From positions 1-13,052 of the forward strand of contig JAZRHB010000010.1 of assembly GCA_045644605.1 (NCBI GenBank): a stretch of 13,052 bases of DNA, in the 5' to 3' direction. Below the pieces are notes generated by a model. The model was not told where the DNA came from, searched no databases, and was given only the letters and a program-made list of their open reading frames with translations. Source of the stretch: RGIG4103 sp045644605 (lineage in GTDB: Bacteria; Bacillota; Clostridia; RUG12999). The translations under genes and the position numbers were made by a program. Positions 1-7,159 of the stretch are shown here, piece by piece (positions within the stretch are counted from its first letter, which is position 1; every line of letters starts with the position of its first letter).

Positions 1-845
1 CTGCTGTTTACACAATGGCAATTTCCCCGAAAGCAAGAGGCGATGAAGAAAAAATCAGCGCCGGTATGCAGAAGCTTCTTGAAGAAGATAAAACATTGAA
101 ATTTGAAAATAATTCCGAAATCAAACAGCTTCTTGTATCAGGTCTTGGCGACCAGCATATTGACCTTGTTGTGAGCAGACTTAAAGCTATGGGAACAGAT
201 GTAGAGCTTTCACAGCCGAAAGTACTTTACAGAGAAACAATTACAAAGAAAATCCAGGCAGAAGGTAAACACAAGAAACAGTCCGGTGGACATGGTCAGT
301 ACGGTCACGTTAAAATTGAATTTGAACCGTGCGACAGCGAAGGTCTTGTGTTCGGCGAAAATATCTTCGGCGGCAGTGTTCCGAAAAACTTCCATCCTGC
401 AGTAGAAAAAGGACTTCAGGAAATGATGAGTGAAGGTATTCAGGCAGGGTATAAGGTTGTTGGCGTAAAAGCAACCCTTTATGATGGTTCATATCACGAT
501 GTTGACTCTTCCGAAATGGCGTTCAAAATGGCGGCACACCTTGCATTTAAAGAGCTTGTAAATGCCGGACCGATTATCCTTGAACCGATTGGACATCTGG
601 AAGTTGAAATTCCTGATGAATTTACAGGCGACATCATGGGTAATATAAATAAAAAACGCGGCAGAGTGCTTGGTATTGAACCGGGCAAAGTAATTGCTGA
701 AATCCCGATGAGCGAAATGTACAGATATGCTATCGACCTTCGTTCTATGACACAGGGAAGAGGAAGCTATACATTTGAGTTCGAACGCTACGAACAGGCA
801 CCGCCTGCCGTTGTACAAAAAATCATAGAAGAAAACAAAGGTTAA
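1..845 (+). CDS. fusA: Elongation factor G family protein, C-terminal part (5' end outside window)
   Basis: This is the C-terminal part of an EF-G-type translational GTPase, which moves tRNAs and mRNA through the ribosome at the cost of GTP. The frame is open to the window edge (from base 3), so the ATG at 15 is internal; the GTPase domain lies upstream. In order one sees domain III (ISPKARGDEEK, then LLVSGLGDQHIDLVVSRLK), domain IV (the QSGGHGQYGHVKIEFEP stretch and GGSVPKNFHPAVEKG) and domain V (LEPIGHLEVEIPDEFTGDIM, ending SMTQGRGSYTFEFERYEQAP). The ISPKARGDEEK wording and the GLGDQHID variant of the usual GMGELHL motif look more like the EF-G-like second paralogue (FusA2/EF-G2 type) of clostridia than the main fusA of the str operon, and no rpsL, rpsG or tuf follows. 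The family is certain; which paralogue is inference. A strong terminator follows. Confidence 0.93.
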   Translation, partial: AVYTMAISPKARGDEEKISAGMQKLLEEDKTLKFENNSEIKQLLVSGLGDQHIDLVVSRLKAMGTDVELSQPKVLYRETITKKIQAEGKHKKQSGGHGQYGHVKIEFEPCDSEGLVFGENIFGGSVPKNFHPAVEKGLQEMMSEGIQAGYKVVGVKATLYDGSYHDVDSSEMAFKMAAHLAFKELVNAGPIILEPIGHLEVEIPDEFTGDIMGNINKKRGRVLGIEPGKVIAEIPMSEMYRYAIDLRSMTQGRGSYTFEFERYEQAPPAVVQKIIEENKG

Positions 846-855
846 CAAAGATAGG

Positions 856-890
856 TTTGGCGGCTGAAAGAGTTCAGTCGCCAAATTGTT
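856..890 (+). terminator. Intrinsic terminator after the EF-G-family gene
   Basis: A 13-bp stem (856-868 with 873-885, arms TTTGGCGGCTGAA and TTCAGTCGCCAAA) closes a 4-base AGAG loop and is followed by TTGTTT. One G-U pair (863 with 878) is permitted only on the + strand RNA, which fits termination of the upstream gene. The tail abuts the ribosome binding site of the next gene, so the cardiolipin synthase is either read through or has a promoter I cannot pick out. Confidence 0.85.
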
Positions 891-903
891 TAGAAAGAGA
901 AAT

Positions 904-2382
904 ATGGATATTTACGCATTTATTGTAACAACTGTATATATTGTAAATATTATTATTGTGGCAGGCATGGTCTTTTTCAAGGAAAAGGATGTCAAATCCA
1001 CAATGGGATGGATTTTTATTTTTATGCTTCTGCCGTTTGTGGGATATATATTCTATTTCCTTATAGGAAGTACAACCAAGTTTAAAATTCTGTCCAGAAA
1101 ATACAGCCTGAAAAAGCTGGAGGACGGCTACCGTCAGGTGCTGCAGCAGAACATTGAAAATATAGAAACGGGAAAGCTTAATGAAAAAATCAATCCGCAG
1201 TTTGCAGATATGATAGAATTTAATGCAAAAAACGGCGGCGGTGTGTATTCTTCTGATAATGATGTAGAGCTGTTTACAAGTGCAAAAGAAAAGTACGAGC
1301 GGATGTTTTCTGAAATAGAAAATGCGCAAGAAAGCATTAACATACTTTATTTTATAATAAAAACCAAAGATGAAATTGGCAAAAAATTTATTTCGCTTCT
1401 TGCAAAAAAAGCACGGCAGGGTGTGGAAGTCCGCCTTATATATGACCGCCTTGGTCTGATGAAAAACAGACGACGTGATTTTAAAGAGCTTATTGATGCA
1501 GGCGGAATGGTATATCCTTTTTTGCCGTCGATGGCGGGCACACTTGTTCAGGCGAATTTCCGTATGCACAGAAAAATGGTTATAATCGACGGTCTTGTCG
1601 CATATACGGGCGGGATAAACATTGGCGATGATTATCTCGGTCTTGACCCGAGAGTGCATCCGTGGCGTGACAGTGCCGTGCGTATTACAGGCTCGGCGGT
1701 GCAGTCCGTTCAGCTTCGTTTTTTGTCGGACTGGGAATATCTTGATAAGCAGGCAGGGAAAAGGCGTGCATATACGTCCAAGGTTGATAATATTGAGCAG
1801 ATAAAGAAATATTTTAAAATTCCCGAAAAAACGGGGAATATGGGTATGCAGATTTTATCTTCAGGCCCTGATTTAAATAATGCGCCGATAAGAGATGCAT
1901 ATCTTAAAATACTGTCCTCGGCAAAGGAATATGTGTATATCCAGACACCGTACCTTGCACCTGACGAAACTCTGCAATCGGCGTTTCGTATGGCGGCACG
2001 TTCGGGTGTGGATGTGCGGATAATTATTCCCGGTGTACCGGATAAAAGATTTGTGTATTACGGCACAATGTCGCACATTGACGAGCTTCTTAACTATGGT
2101 ATAAAAGTGTATATCTACGACGGATTTATTCATTCAAAAATGATAGTGGCAGATGATTTTGCAAGCGCTATAGGAAGTGCGAATTTTGATATGCGCTCGT
2201 TCCTTATAAATTTTGAAATGACGGCACTTGTTTATGATAAAACCTTTGCTGCCCGATGCAAAAATGCGTATTTTGAAGATTTAACACATTCAAAAGAAAT
2301 AAATGTAGAGGAATTTAACAAAAGAGGACGAATTAAAAAGATGAAGGAAGCCGCATGGCGGCTTTTAACACCATTTATATAA
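904..2382 (+). CDS. cls: Cardiolipin synthase (phospholipase D superfamily, membrane bound)
   Basis: Predicted to join two phosphatidylglycerol molecules into cardiolipin plus glycerol at the cytoplasmic membrane. The 492-residue length is typical of bacterial Cls. The N-terminus has two membrane segments (roughly residues 5-24 and 35-59, the second with the W-x-F-x-LLPFVGYIFYFLIG pattern of the PLDc_N domain). Two HKD catalytic motifs follow: HRKMVIID with His about 222 and a downstream GGINIGDDY, and HSKMIVAD with His about 410 and GSANFDMRSF. The ATG at 904 is preferred because AGAAAGAGA (892-900) lies just upstream. A TTG at 886 would add six residues but sits directly after the terminator stem and has no ribosome binding site. 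The 15-bp gap to the M16 peptidase gene suggests cotranscription. Confidence 0.93.
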   Translation: MDIYAFIVTTVYIVNIIIVAGMVFFKEKDVKSTMGWIFIFMLLPFVGYIFYFLIGSTTKFKILSRKYSLKKLEDGYRQVLQQNIENIETGKLNEKINPQFADMIEFNAKNGGGVYSSDNDVELFTSAKEKYERMFSEIENAQESINILYFIIKTKDEIGKKFISLLAKKARQGVEVRLIYDRLGLMKNRRRDFKELIDAGGMVYPFLPSMAGTLVQANFRMHRKMVIIDGLVAYTGGINIGDDYLGLDPRVHPWRDSAVRITGSAVQSVQLRFLSDWEYLDKQAGKRRAYTSKVDNIEQIKKYFKIPEKTGNMGMQILSSGPDLNNAPIRDAYLKILSSAKEYVYIQTPYLAPDETLQSAFRMAARSGVDVRIIIPGVPDKRFVYYGTMSHIDELLNYGIKVYIYDGFIHSKMIVADDFASAIGSANFDMRSFLINFEMTALVYDKTFAARCKNAYFEDLTHSKEINVEEFNKRGRIKKMKEAAWRLLTPFI

Positions 2383-2397
2383 GGCGGAACAATTGAT

Positions 2398-3654
2398 ATG
2401 AAAATAACAAAACTTGATTGCGGAATAAGACTTGTGTATGACAAGTTGCCGCATTCAAAAAGTGTGTCCGTTGGCGTATGGATTGGCAGCGGCACTATAA
2501 ATGAAACAGAAAAGTTCTGGGGTATATCCCATTTTATTGAGCATATGCTCTTTAAAGGAACAAATTTAAGAACAGCAAAGGATATTGCGGTTTCTATGGA
2601 TAAAACGGGAGGTCAGCTTAACGCATTTACTGCGCACGACTGTACCTGTGTATATTCAAAAACCCTTGCAGAAGACCTTGATTTTGCGCTTGAGCTTATT
2701 TCCGATATGCTTCTTAATTCAAAATTTGATAAAAAGGATATCGAAACGGAAAAAACCATAGTCTGCGAAGAAATAGATATGTATGAGGATAACCCCGAAG
2801 AGCTCGTGCACGATATTCTGGCGGGCATTTGTTTTGAAGGGCACAGTCTCGGCTGGAACATCCTTGGCTCGCACGAAAGCGTAAATTCGTTTGATAAAAA
2901 GCTTATTAAAGAATATATGGACATGCGCTACTGTGCAGATGAAATTGTTATTTCGGTTGCAGGCACATTTGATGAAAATACTATCAAGGAAAAATGCGAA
3001 AAATATTTTGGCGGCGTAAGGAAAGACGCTTCCGTAAATCCTGTAACGGCAGTGCCCGAATATAAAAAAGGAGAAATGGTAATATATAAAGATATTGAAC
3101 AGGCGCATATTGCAATAGGACTTCCCGGTCTTTGCTATAACGACGAAAAAATGTATGCGCACACGCTTATCTGTAACGTGCTTGGCGGCAGTATGAGCTC
3201 GCGCCTTTTTCAGCACATAAGGGAAGAAAAAGGCCTTGCATATTCGGTATACAGTTTCCCGAATGTGTTTAAAAACGGGGGATATACATCTGTTTATGCG
3301 GGGTGTAATGTTGAAAACATTGAAACCGTGTCGGCTATGATTGAAGATGAGCTTTATAATATACATAAAAGCGGTATTACAAAGCGTGAATTTGAGGATA
3401 TGAAACAGCACCTTAAAGCAGGAATAATTCTTGCTTCAGAAAGTGCCGGAAACAGAATGTCAACAGCGGGCAAACAGCTTATTTTAAGAAACAAAATTGT
3501 AAGTGATGACGAGGTTATTAAAATAGTTGAAAATCTTTCTATGGAAGATGTGGAAAACTGTTTGTACCTTTTTAATCCCGAGAATATTTCAAGGGTGTTA
3601 TTAAAGCCGAGCGGAGTCGAACACCACAAGGCTTATGGGGTTCGATTCAACTAG
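2398..3654 (+). CDS. M16 family zinc metallopeptidase (processing-peptidase-like)
   Basis: A 418-residue M16B peptidase of the mitochondrial-processing-peptidase/YmxG (MlpA) type. The inverted zinc motif HFIEH is at residues 45-49, and the third ligand is probably one of the Glu pair at 124-125 in VCEEIDMYEDNPEE, the usual spacing of about 76 residues. The C-terminal half has the family's non-catalytic domain with GGSMSSRLFQHIREEKGLAYSV. The protein is cytoplasmic, with no signal peptide. Its substrate is unknown; members often sit near polynucleotide phosphorylase or recombination genes. A modest AAGGCGG ribosome binding site precedes the ATG. The last 14 or so residues (SGVEHHKAYGVRFN) are encoded by a hairpin-forming sequence and extend beyond the usual end of the fold (ISRVLLKP), so the natural C-terminus may have been replaced by a repeat insertion. 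Confidence 0.9.
   Translation: MKITKLDCGIRLVYDKLPHSKSVSVGVWIGSGTINETEKFWGISHFIEHMLFKGTNLRTAKDIAVSMDKTGGQLNAFTAHDCTCVYSKTLAEDLDFALELISDMLLNSKFDKKDIETEKTIVCEEIDMYEDNPEELVHDILAGICFEGHSLGWNILGSHESVNSFDKKLIKEYMDMRYCADEIVISVAGTFDENTIKEKCEKYFGGVRKDASVNPVTAVPEYKKGEMVIYKDIEQAHIAIGLPGLCYNDEKMYAHTLICNVLGGSMSSRLFQHIREEKGLAYSVYSFPNVFKNGGYTSVYAGCNVENIETVSAMIEDELYNIHKSGITKREFEDMKQHLKAGIILASESAGNRMSTAGKQLILRNKIVSDDEVIKIVENLSMEDVENCLYLFNPENISRVLLKPSGVEHHKAYGVRFN
3614..3648 (+). repeat. Palindromic element forming the 3' end of the M16 gene
   Basis: Arms GAGTCGAAC (3614-3622) and GTTCGATTC (3640-3648) pair over 9 bp with one G-U, and an inner CCA/TGG continues the stem after an A-G mismatch, leaving a loop at 3627-3635. 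There is no T-run, so it is not a classic terminator. The loop-side word AGGCTTATG (3629-3637) recurs at 3653-3661. It could be a REP-like dispersed hairpin or an mRNA-stabilising 3' structure. Only this one copy is visible here. Confidence 0.5.
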
Positions 3655-3714
3655 GCTTATGCCAAAACAGTAAAATTTTGGGTTAATATCCATTCATTTT
3701 AACTTATATTAACT

Positions 3715-3742
3715 TACACAGGCGAAAGAATAAAGGTAGAAT
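3715..3742 (+). promoter_or_regulatory. Possible weak promoter for yqzL-recO
   Basis: TACACA (3715-3720) and TAGAAT (3737-3742) are 16 bp apart and resemble sigma-A -35 and -10 boxes (4/6 and 5/6 matches). The predicted start would fall within the yqzL ribosome binding site, which makes it doubtful. Just upstream, GTTAATAT (3682-3689) and ATATTAAC (3706-3713) form an 8-bp inverted repeat with an AT-rich loop, and TTAACTTA occurs twice in tandem (3699-3706 and 3709-3716). Confidence 0.25.
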
Positions 3743-3760
3743 AATTTAAGGAGAATGATT

Positions 3761-3913
3761 ATGGATACAAAGGATTTAGTTTGGGATATATTTTGCAAAA
3801 CCGGAAACATAAACGACTATTTGTTTTATAAAGGTCTTTCCGGCAGTGTGGAGGAAATAAATGAATCTGATAAAAACCAGGGGACTGGTACTGAAGAGCA
3901 TTTCATACGGTGA
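3761..3913 (+). CDS. yqzL: YqzL family small protein
   Basis: A 50-codon gene starting MDTKDLVWDIFCKTGNINDY with a good AAGGAG ribosome binding site at 3748-3753. The pattern W-x-x-F-x-x-TGN-x-x-x-YLFYK matches the YqzL family of Bacillus and clostridia, proteins of about 45-50 residues encoded directly upstream of recO, whose function is not established. The conserved N-terminal half (residues 1 to about 30) is present. The C-terminal 17 codons overlap the start of recO in another frame (53 nt, 3861-3913), so the tail ESDKNQGTGTEEHFIR is constrained by recO and may be unimportant. The overlap implies translational coupling to recO. No membrane segment is seen. The call rests on motif plus location. 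Confidence 0.8.
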   Translation: MDTKDLVWDIFCKTGNINDYLFYKGLSGSVEEINESDKNQGTGTEEHFIR

Positions 3914-4568
3914 ATATGATAAAATACTGACGGTTTTGACGCAGGAAGCGGGCAAAATTTCCGTAATGGTTAAAGGCGGAAAAAGCATCAACCACGGAAA
4001 AAGCTCGCAAACACTGTTGTTTTCCTATGGAGATTATATTCTGTACGACAAAGGCGGTATGTACATACTGTCTTCGGCGGAGGTTATTGAAAGCTTCTAT
4101 GACCTTACAAAAGATTTGGATAAACTGAATCTCGCATCGGAAATCTTAAATTTTATAAATTTCACCTGCGACGAAAGTGAAGACCTTTCGGACCTTCTTC
4201 GTGTAACGCTTAACACACTTTACGCGCTTGTGCATTACGATAAATCTCTTGCAATGGTAAAAGCGGTGTTTTATACAAAAATGTGTGCTTGTCTTGGTAT
4301 TGCGCCGGCAATTGGAATGTGCATCGAATGCGGCGACATAATGGCAGAAAAATTTTCGCCGTCGTTTGGCGGAACTGTTTGTGCGGATTGCGCATCGGAA
4401 TGTCACGTTGCGGTGCCGATTTCGCCGCAAACGGCAAAGGTTATGGAATATATTTTAAACTGCGACATCAAAAAAATGTTTTCGTTTAAAGCGGCGGAAG
4501 AAGATTTTTCAGCAGTTTATACACTGATTAAAGAATTTATAAAAATTCATCTGGATTATGAAATATAG
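3861..4568 (+). CDS. recO: DNA repair protein RecO
   Basis: RecO anneals complementary strands and, with RecR, loads RecA onto SSB-coated single-stranded DNA in RecF-pathway gap and break repair. The 235-residue protein begins with the family's N-terminal OB fold (TRGLVLKSISYGEYDKILTV, then AGKISVMVKGGKS) and has a helical C-terminal domain. The zinc-binding cysteines of Gram-positive RecO are present as C154-x2-C157 and C174-x2-C177, with an extra Cys at 181. The ATG at 3861 has GGAGG (3850-3854) at good spacing, itself inside yqzL. The next gene begins 8 nt after the stop, so yqzL, recO and the iron-sulfur gene are probably one transcript. Confidence 0.94.
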   Translation: MNLIKTRGLVLKSISYGEYDKILTVLTQEAGKISVMVKGGKSINHGKSSQTLLFSYGDYILYDKGGMYILSSAEVIESFYDLTKDLDKLNLASEILNFINFTCDESEDLSDLLRVTLNTLYALVHYDKSLAMVKAVFYTKMCACLGIAPAIGMCIECGDIMAEKFSPSFGGTVCADCASECHVAVPISPQTAKVMEYILNCDIKKMFSFKAAEEDFSAVYTLIKEFIKIHLDYEI

Positions 4569-4576
4569 GTGATAAG

Positions 4577-5242
4577 ATGATAAGAGAATTTTTGCTTGAA
4601 AACGGCGCTTCGGAAGTTGGCTATGCCCTGATTGACGGACATCAGAGCGAGCTTCTTAAAAACTATGCCGGAGCGGGAAAATATAAATATGCAATTTCTG
4701 TTGTTGTGCGGCTTTCGGGCGGTGCTCTTGACGGAATTACGGACAAGCCCACACATACATATTTTCAGCATTACAGAACGGTAAATGCGTTTATTGACCG
4801 CCTTGTTTTAATGGCGGGAATGGAAATTCAACGTAAGGGATACGAATATATTCCGGTTGCCGCATCGCAAAGTATAGGCGGATATACAGGACTTTTTCAG
4901 CATAAAACCGTAGCCCGTCTTGCAGGTCTTGGCGGTATCGGGAAAAGCGGTCTTTTTATTTCAAAAAAATACGGCCCGAGGGTAAGACTCGGGTCGATAC
5001 TTACAAATATGCCTCTTGAATGTGGTACGCCGTTTGAAGAGGATTTGTGCGGCGACTGCAACATATGCCGCTCTCTTTGTCCCGCAATGGCAATTTCGGG
5101 TCGGGCCTTTTCCCTTGAAAACCCCGATGATACACTCGACAGGCACGCCTGCTCGACTTATATGAAAGAGCATTTCAAGGACATCGGCAGGGGAGTTGTG
5201 TGCGGAATCTGTGTAAAGAATTGCCCGCATGGAGCTAAATGA
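4577..5242 (+). CDS. Short QueG-like double [4Fe-4S] cluster protein
   Basis: A 221-residue soluble protein related to the ferredoxin-type part of epoxyqueuosine reductase (QueG). All eight cluster cysteines expected of that family are visible: C158-x2-C161-x2-C164-x3-C168-P for one cluster, and C192 (in RHACSTY, equivalent to the QueG R-C-I-S-Y segment) with C209-x2-C212-x3-C216-P for the other. The segment IPVAASQSIGGYTGLFQHKTVARLAG followed by GLGGIGKSGLFIS resembles the QueG cobalamin-binding region. It is much shorter than QueG (about 310-380 residues): the N-terminal domain is reduced and there is no C-terminal HEAT-repeat domain, the protein ending five residues after the last cysteine. 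It is therefore probably a paralogue with a different or unknown substrate. It is translated from an AGGTGAT site 8 nt after recO, and its 3' end overlaps trmK on the other strand. Confidence 0.75.
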   Translation: MIREFLLENGASEVGYALIDGHQSELLKNYAGAGKYKYAISVVVRLSGGALDGITDKPTHTYFQHYRTVNAFIDRLVLMAGMEIQRKGYEYIPVAASQSIGGYTGLFQHKTVARLAGLGGIGKSGLFISKKYGPRVRLGSILTNMPLECGTPFEEDLCGDCNICRSLCPAMAISGRAFSLENPDDTLDRHACSTYMKEHFKDIGRGVVCGICVKNCPHGAK

Positions 5243-5894
5243 ACTTTTCATATATGGAAATTAAATATTCAAACTGTGCAGAAAACTCTTTGTTTTCTGC
5301 ATTTTTTGTTTTTTCAAGGTTGTTTTTGCATATATCAAGCTGTTTTTTGATATATTCGGCAAAAATAGGGTCGTCTTTAAGAAGGGGAGATACAATATAG
5401 TCCTCGTCCGAAAAGGTCTGGGCGGTGCCATATTCGCAAGCAATGACGGTGTACATCTTATCCTTTTCGGCGGCAAGACGTTCTGCCGTTATTATCATAC
5501 CGTTTTCGTGTATTTTTCTTCTTACAAGAGGGATATCCGTCATCGGCTGAATAATTATTTTTTTGATGCCGACAGGTTTCGGTTTTTCAAGCATCTGCGA
5601 AATAATTTCGCCGCCCATCCCTGCAATAACAATCGTTTCAGCTTCGTTATCCTTAATTTTGTCAAGTCCGTCGGAAAGCCGAAGCATAATTTTATCAGAT
5701 AACCCGGCTTTTCGTATATTTTTATCCGCTCTTTCAAGCGGACCTTCATTTATATCCGCCGCAATGGCTTTTGAAATAAGTCCTTTTTGCATAAGATAAA
5801 TCGGTATATATGCATGGTCGGTGCCGATATCTGCAAGGGATGTGCTTTTTCCTGCAAGGTCGGCTACAGTTTTAAGTCTTGGTGTTAAATTCAT
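5235..5894 (-). CDS. trmK: tRNA (adenine(22)-N1)-methyltransferase TrmK
   Basis: TrmK (YqfN, COG2384) methylates N1 of adenosine 22 in the D-arm junction of bacterial tRNAs using S-adenosylmethionine. The 219-residue protein has the SAM-binding motif I as LADIGTDHAYIPIYL (about residues 19-33), an acidic motif II (AADINEGPLERA), the family hallmark VIAGMGGEII (about 90-99), and a helical C-terminal coiled region rich in Lys, Glu and Asn, as usual for TrmK. The start overlaps the dprA stop as ATGA, so translation is coupled to dprA. In many Firmicutes trmK sits with rpoD (sigA) instead, so the dprA partnership is a local arrangement. The last 8 bases overlap the end of the opposing QueG-like gene, and no terminator is visible between the two. 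Confidence 0.93.
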   Translation of the reverse strand: MNLTPRLKTVADLAGKSTSLADIGTDHAYIPIYLMQKGLISKAIAADINEGPLERADKNIRKAGLSDKIMLRLSDGLDKIKDNEAETIVIAGMGGEIISQMLEKPKPVGIKKIIIQPMTDIPLVRRKIHENGMIITAERLAAEKDKMYTVIACEYGTAQTFSDEDYIVSPLLKDDPIFAEYIKKQLDICKNNLEKTKNAENKEFSAQFEYLISIYEKFI

Positions 5895-7021
5895 GAGTTC
5901 TCATCTCCCAATATAAACATTTGTGTGCCGGGAACGCGGATAATAGTGCCTTCAAGCTCAAGCAGGGTAATATGCCCGTTGACCTTGGGAAGAGGCAGGT
6001 GCGTTATTTCGGCAATTTCGCCTGCGGTTTTAGGACCGCCAGCCAGGGCAGTCAAAATGTTGTCCGAAAACGGCGATTCATATGTAGGAGAACAGGGAAT
6101 TTCAAAGTGAGCATTACTTTGTTTAAAAGCTTTTGTCTTGAAAAACTGCGGATACGCAGATTTATATTCTTCTAAAATATCTTTAATACAGCCTACCTTT
6201 TTTGCGCCGTCGGCAATAAGAGCGCGGCATCCTGCAAAGGCAGCATCATTTTCGTCGCCAGGGAAGGCAAACACATCTCTTCCCTGGTCTGCGGCGTGGG
6301 ATGCACTATTTAGCGCGCCGCTTCGTTCGGGCGATTCAACTACAATAACGCCGTGGCAAAGCCCACTTAAAATACGGTTTCGTTCAGGAAAATGATAACC
6401 GAGAGGGGCGGTATCAAAAGGATATTCGGAAAGAATACATCCGTGGTTCATTATAGAAACCATAAGCTTTTTATTTTCGGCAGGGTATGGTCTGTTCACA
6501 CCGGAGCCAAGCACGGCAATACTGTGCCCGCCGCCGGCAAATGTGCCGTTATGCGCCATTGTATCAATACCCTGCGCCATGCCTGAAACAACGGTTACAC
6601 CTGCAAGTGCAAGGTCGCGTGCAATGTTAAATGCAACGTCATTTCCCTTTTTGGAATGACGTGTACCAACAACACCAATGCAAAGTTTATCGGCAATCGG
6701 ATAATGCTCGCCGCGTTTATAAAGAAGAAGCGGCGGGTCTGCGATATGTCTGAGCATTTCGGGATATTCTTCGGATTCTATTGTAATAAACTCCACGCCG
6801 TACTGCTCGGCAAAAAACATTTCACGAAAGGCGCCGTCCATTGATTTATTGCAAAGATTTGAAAGATATTCAATGTCGGTTATGCCAATATTAATATATT
6901 CGGATTCGGTATAATTATAAATTGTTTCCACACTTCCGGTTTTAGCATAAAGCTTTCGTGCAAGGCGAAGCTTTTCACGGCTGCAAAGTGCAAACCAAAC
7001 CCAGTATTTTATGTCTGTCAT
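5891..7021 (-). CDS. dprA: DNA processing protein DprA (Smf)
   Basis: DprA binds incoming single-stranded DNA during natural transformation and loads RecA; it is conserved far beyond known competent species. The Rossmann-like core carries the family signatures GVVGTRHSKKG, VSGMAQGIDTMAH, the GHSIAVLGSGVNRPYPAEN stretch, SEYPFDTAPLGYHFPERNRI and VVESPERSGALNSASHA. An N-terminal helical segment precedes it, and a C-terminal winged-helix domain follows (ILTALAGGPKTAGEIAEITHLP to the end). The start at 7021 (MTDIKYWVWF) gives 376 residues and has GAGGGTGA just upstream. An ATG at 7057 would add 12 hydrophobic residues without a ribosome binding site and lies at or before the likely transcription start. 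It is the first gene of a dprA-trmK pair with ATGA overlap. Confidence 0.94.
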   Translation of the reverse strand: MTDIKYWVWFALCSREKLRLARKLYAKTGSVETIYNYTESEYINIGITDIEYLSNLCNKSMDGAFREMFFAEQYGVEFITIESEEYPEMLRHIADPPLLLYKRGEHYPIADKLCIGVVGTRHSKKGNDVAFNIARDLALAGVTVVSGMAQGIDTMAHNGTFAGGGHSIAVLGSGVNRPYPAENKKLMVSIMNHGCILSEYPFDTAPLGYHFPERNRILSGLCHGVIVVESPERSGALNSASHAADQGRDVFAFPGDENDAAFAGCRALIADGAKKVGCIKDILEEYKSAYPQFFKTKAFKQSNAHFEIPCSPTYESPFSDNILTALAGGPKTAGEIAEITHLPLPKVNGHITLLELEGTIIRVPGTQMFILGDENS

Positions 7022-7061
7022 AAACTCACCCTCTATAAAAAAGTATATCATAAACATATGT

Positions 7062-7114
7062 ATTATACAAGCAGGAAATGTAACAAACTGTCAGATTTTG
7101 CAATATTATATAAT
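7062..7114. promoter_or_regulatory. Divergent promoter region between dprA and the DUF3343 gene
   Basis: Two perfect TATAAT boxes face away from each other: 7067-7062 on the - strand, giving a leader of about 34 nt to dprA, and 7109-7114 on the + strand, giving a leader of about 39 nt to the DUF3343 gene. Neither has a good -35 at 16-18 bp. The - strand has CTGACA 21 bp away, which is too far. The AT content makes chance TATAAT boxes plausible. Confidence 0.35.
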
Positions 7115-7115
7115 G

Positions 7116-7135
7116 TGCCTGTTTATATGCAGGCA
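7116..7135 (+). promoter_or_regulatory. Small hairpin in the leader of the DUF3343-desulfurase operon
   Basis: TGCCTG (7116-7121) and CAGGCA (7130-7135) are a perfect 6-bp inverted repeat with an 8-base loop TTTATATG, starting right after the putative -10 box. It could be an operator for a dimeric repressor or a leader hairpin; no regulator is evident. Confidence 0.3.
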
Positions 7136-7159
7136 AGTAGCTTATTGGGAGATGTATAT

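Noticed and set aside
886..903. Upstream TTG start for the cardiolipin synthase
   Set aside because: It begins one base after the terminator stem without a ribosome binding site, and the ATG at 904 has AGAAAGAGA just upstream.
3631..3655. T-loop-like GGTTCGATTC suggesting a tRNA or tRNA-derived attachment site
   Set aside because: No acceptor, D or anticodon arm can be drawn around it on either strand; the sequence is one arm of the hairpin at the end of the M16 gene.
7022..7057. Earlier dprA start at 7057
   Set aside because: There is no ribosome binding site, the probable transcription start is at about 7055, and GAGGGTGA precedes the start at 7021.
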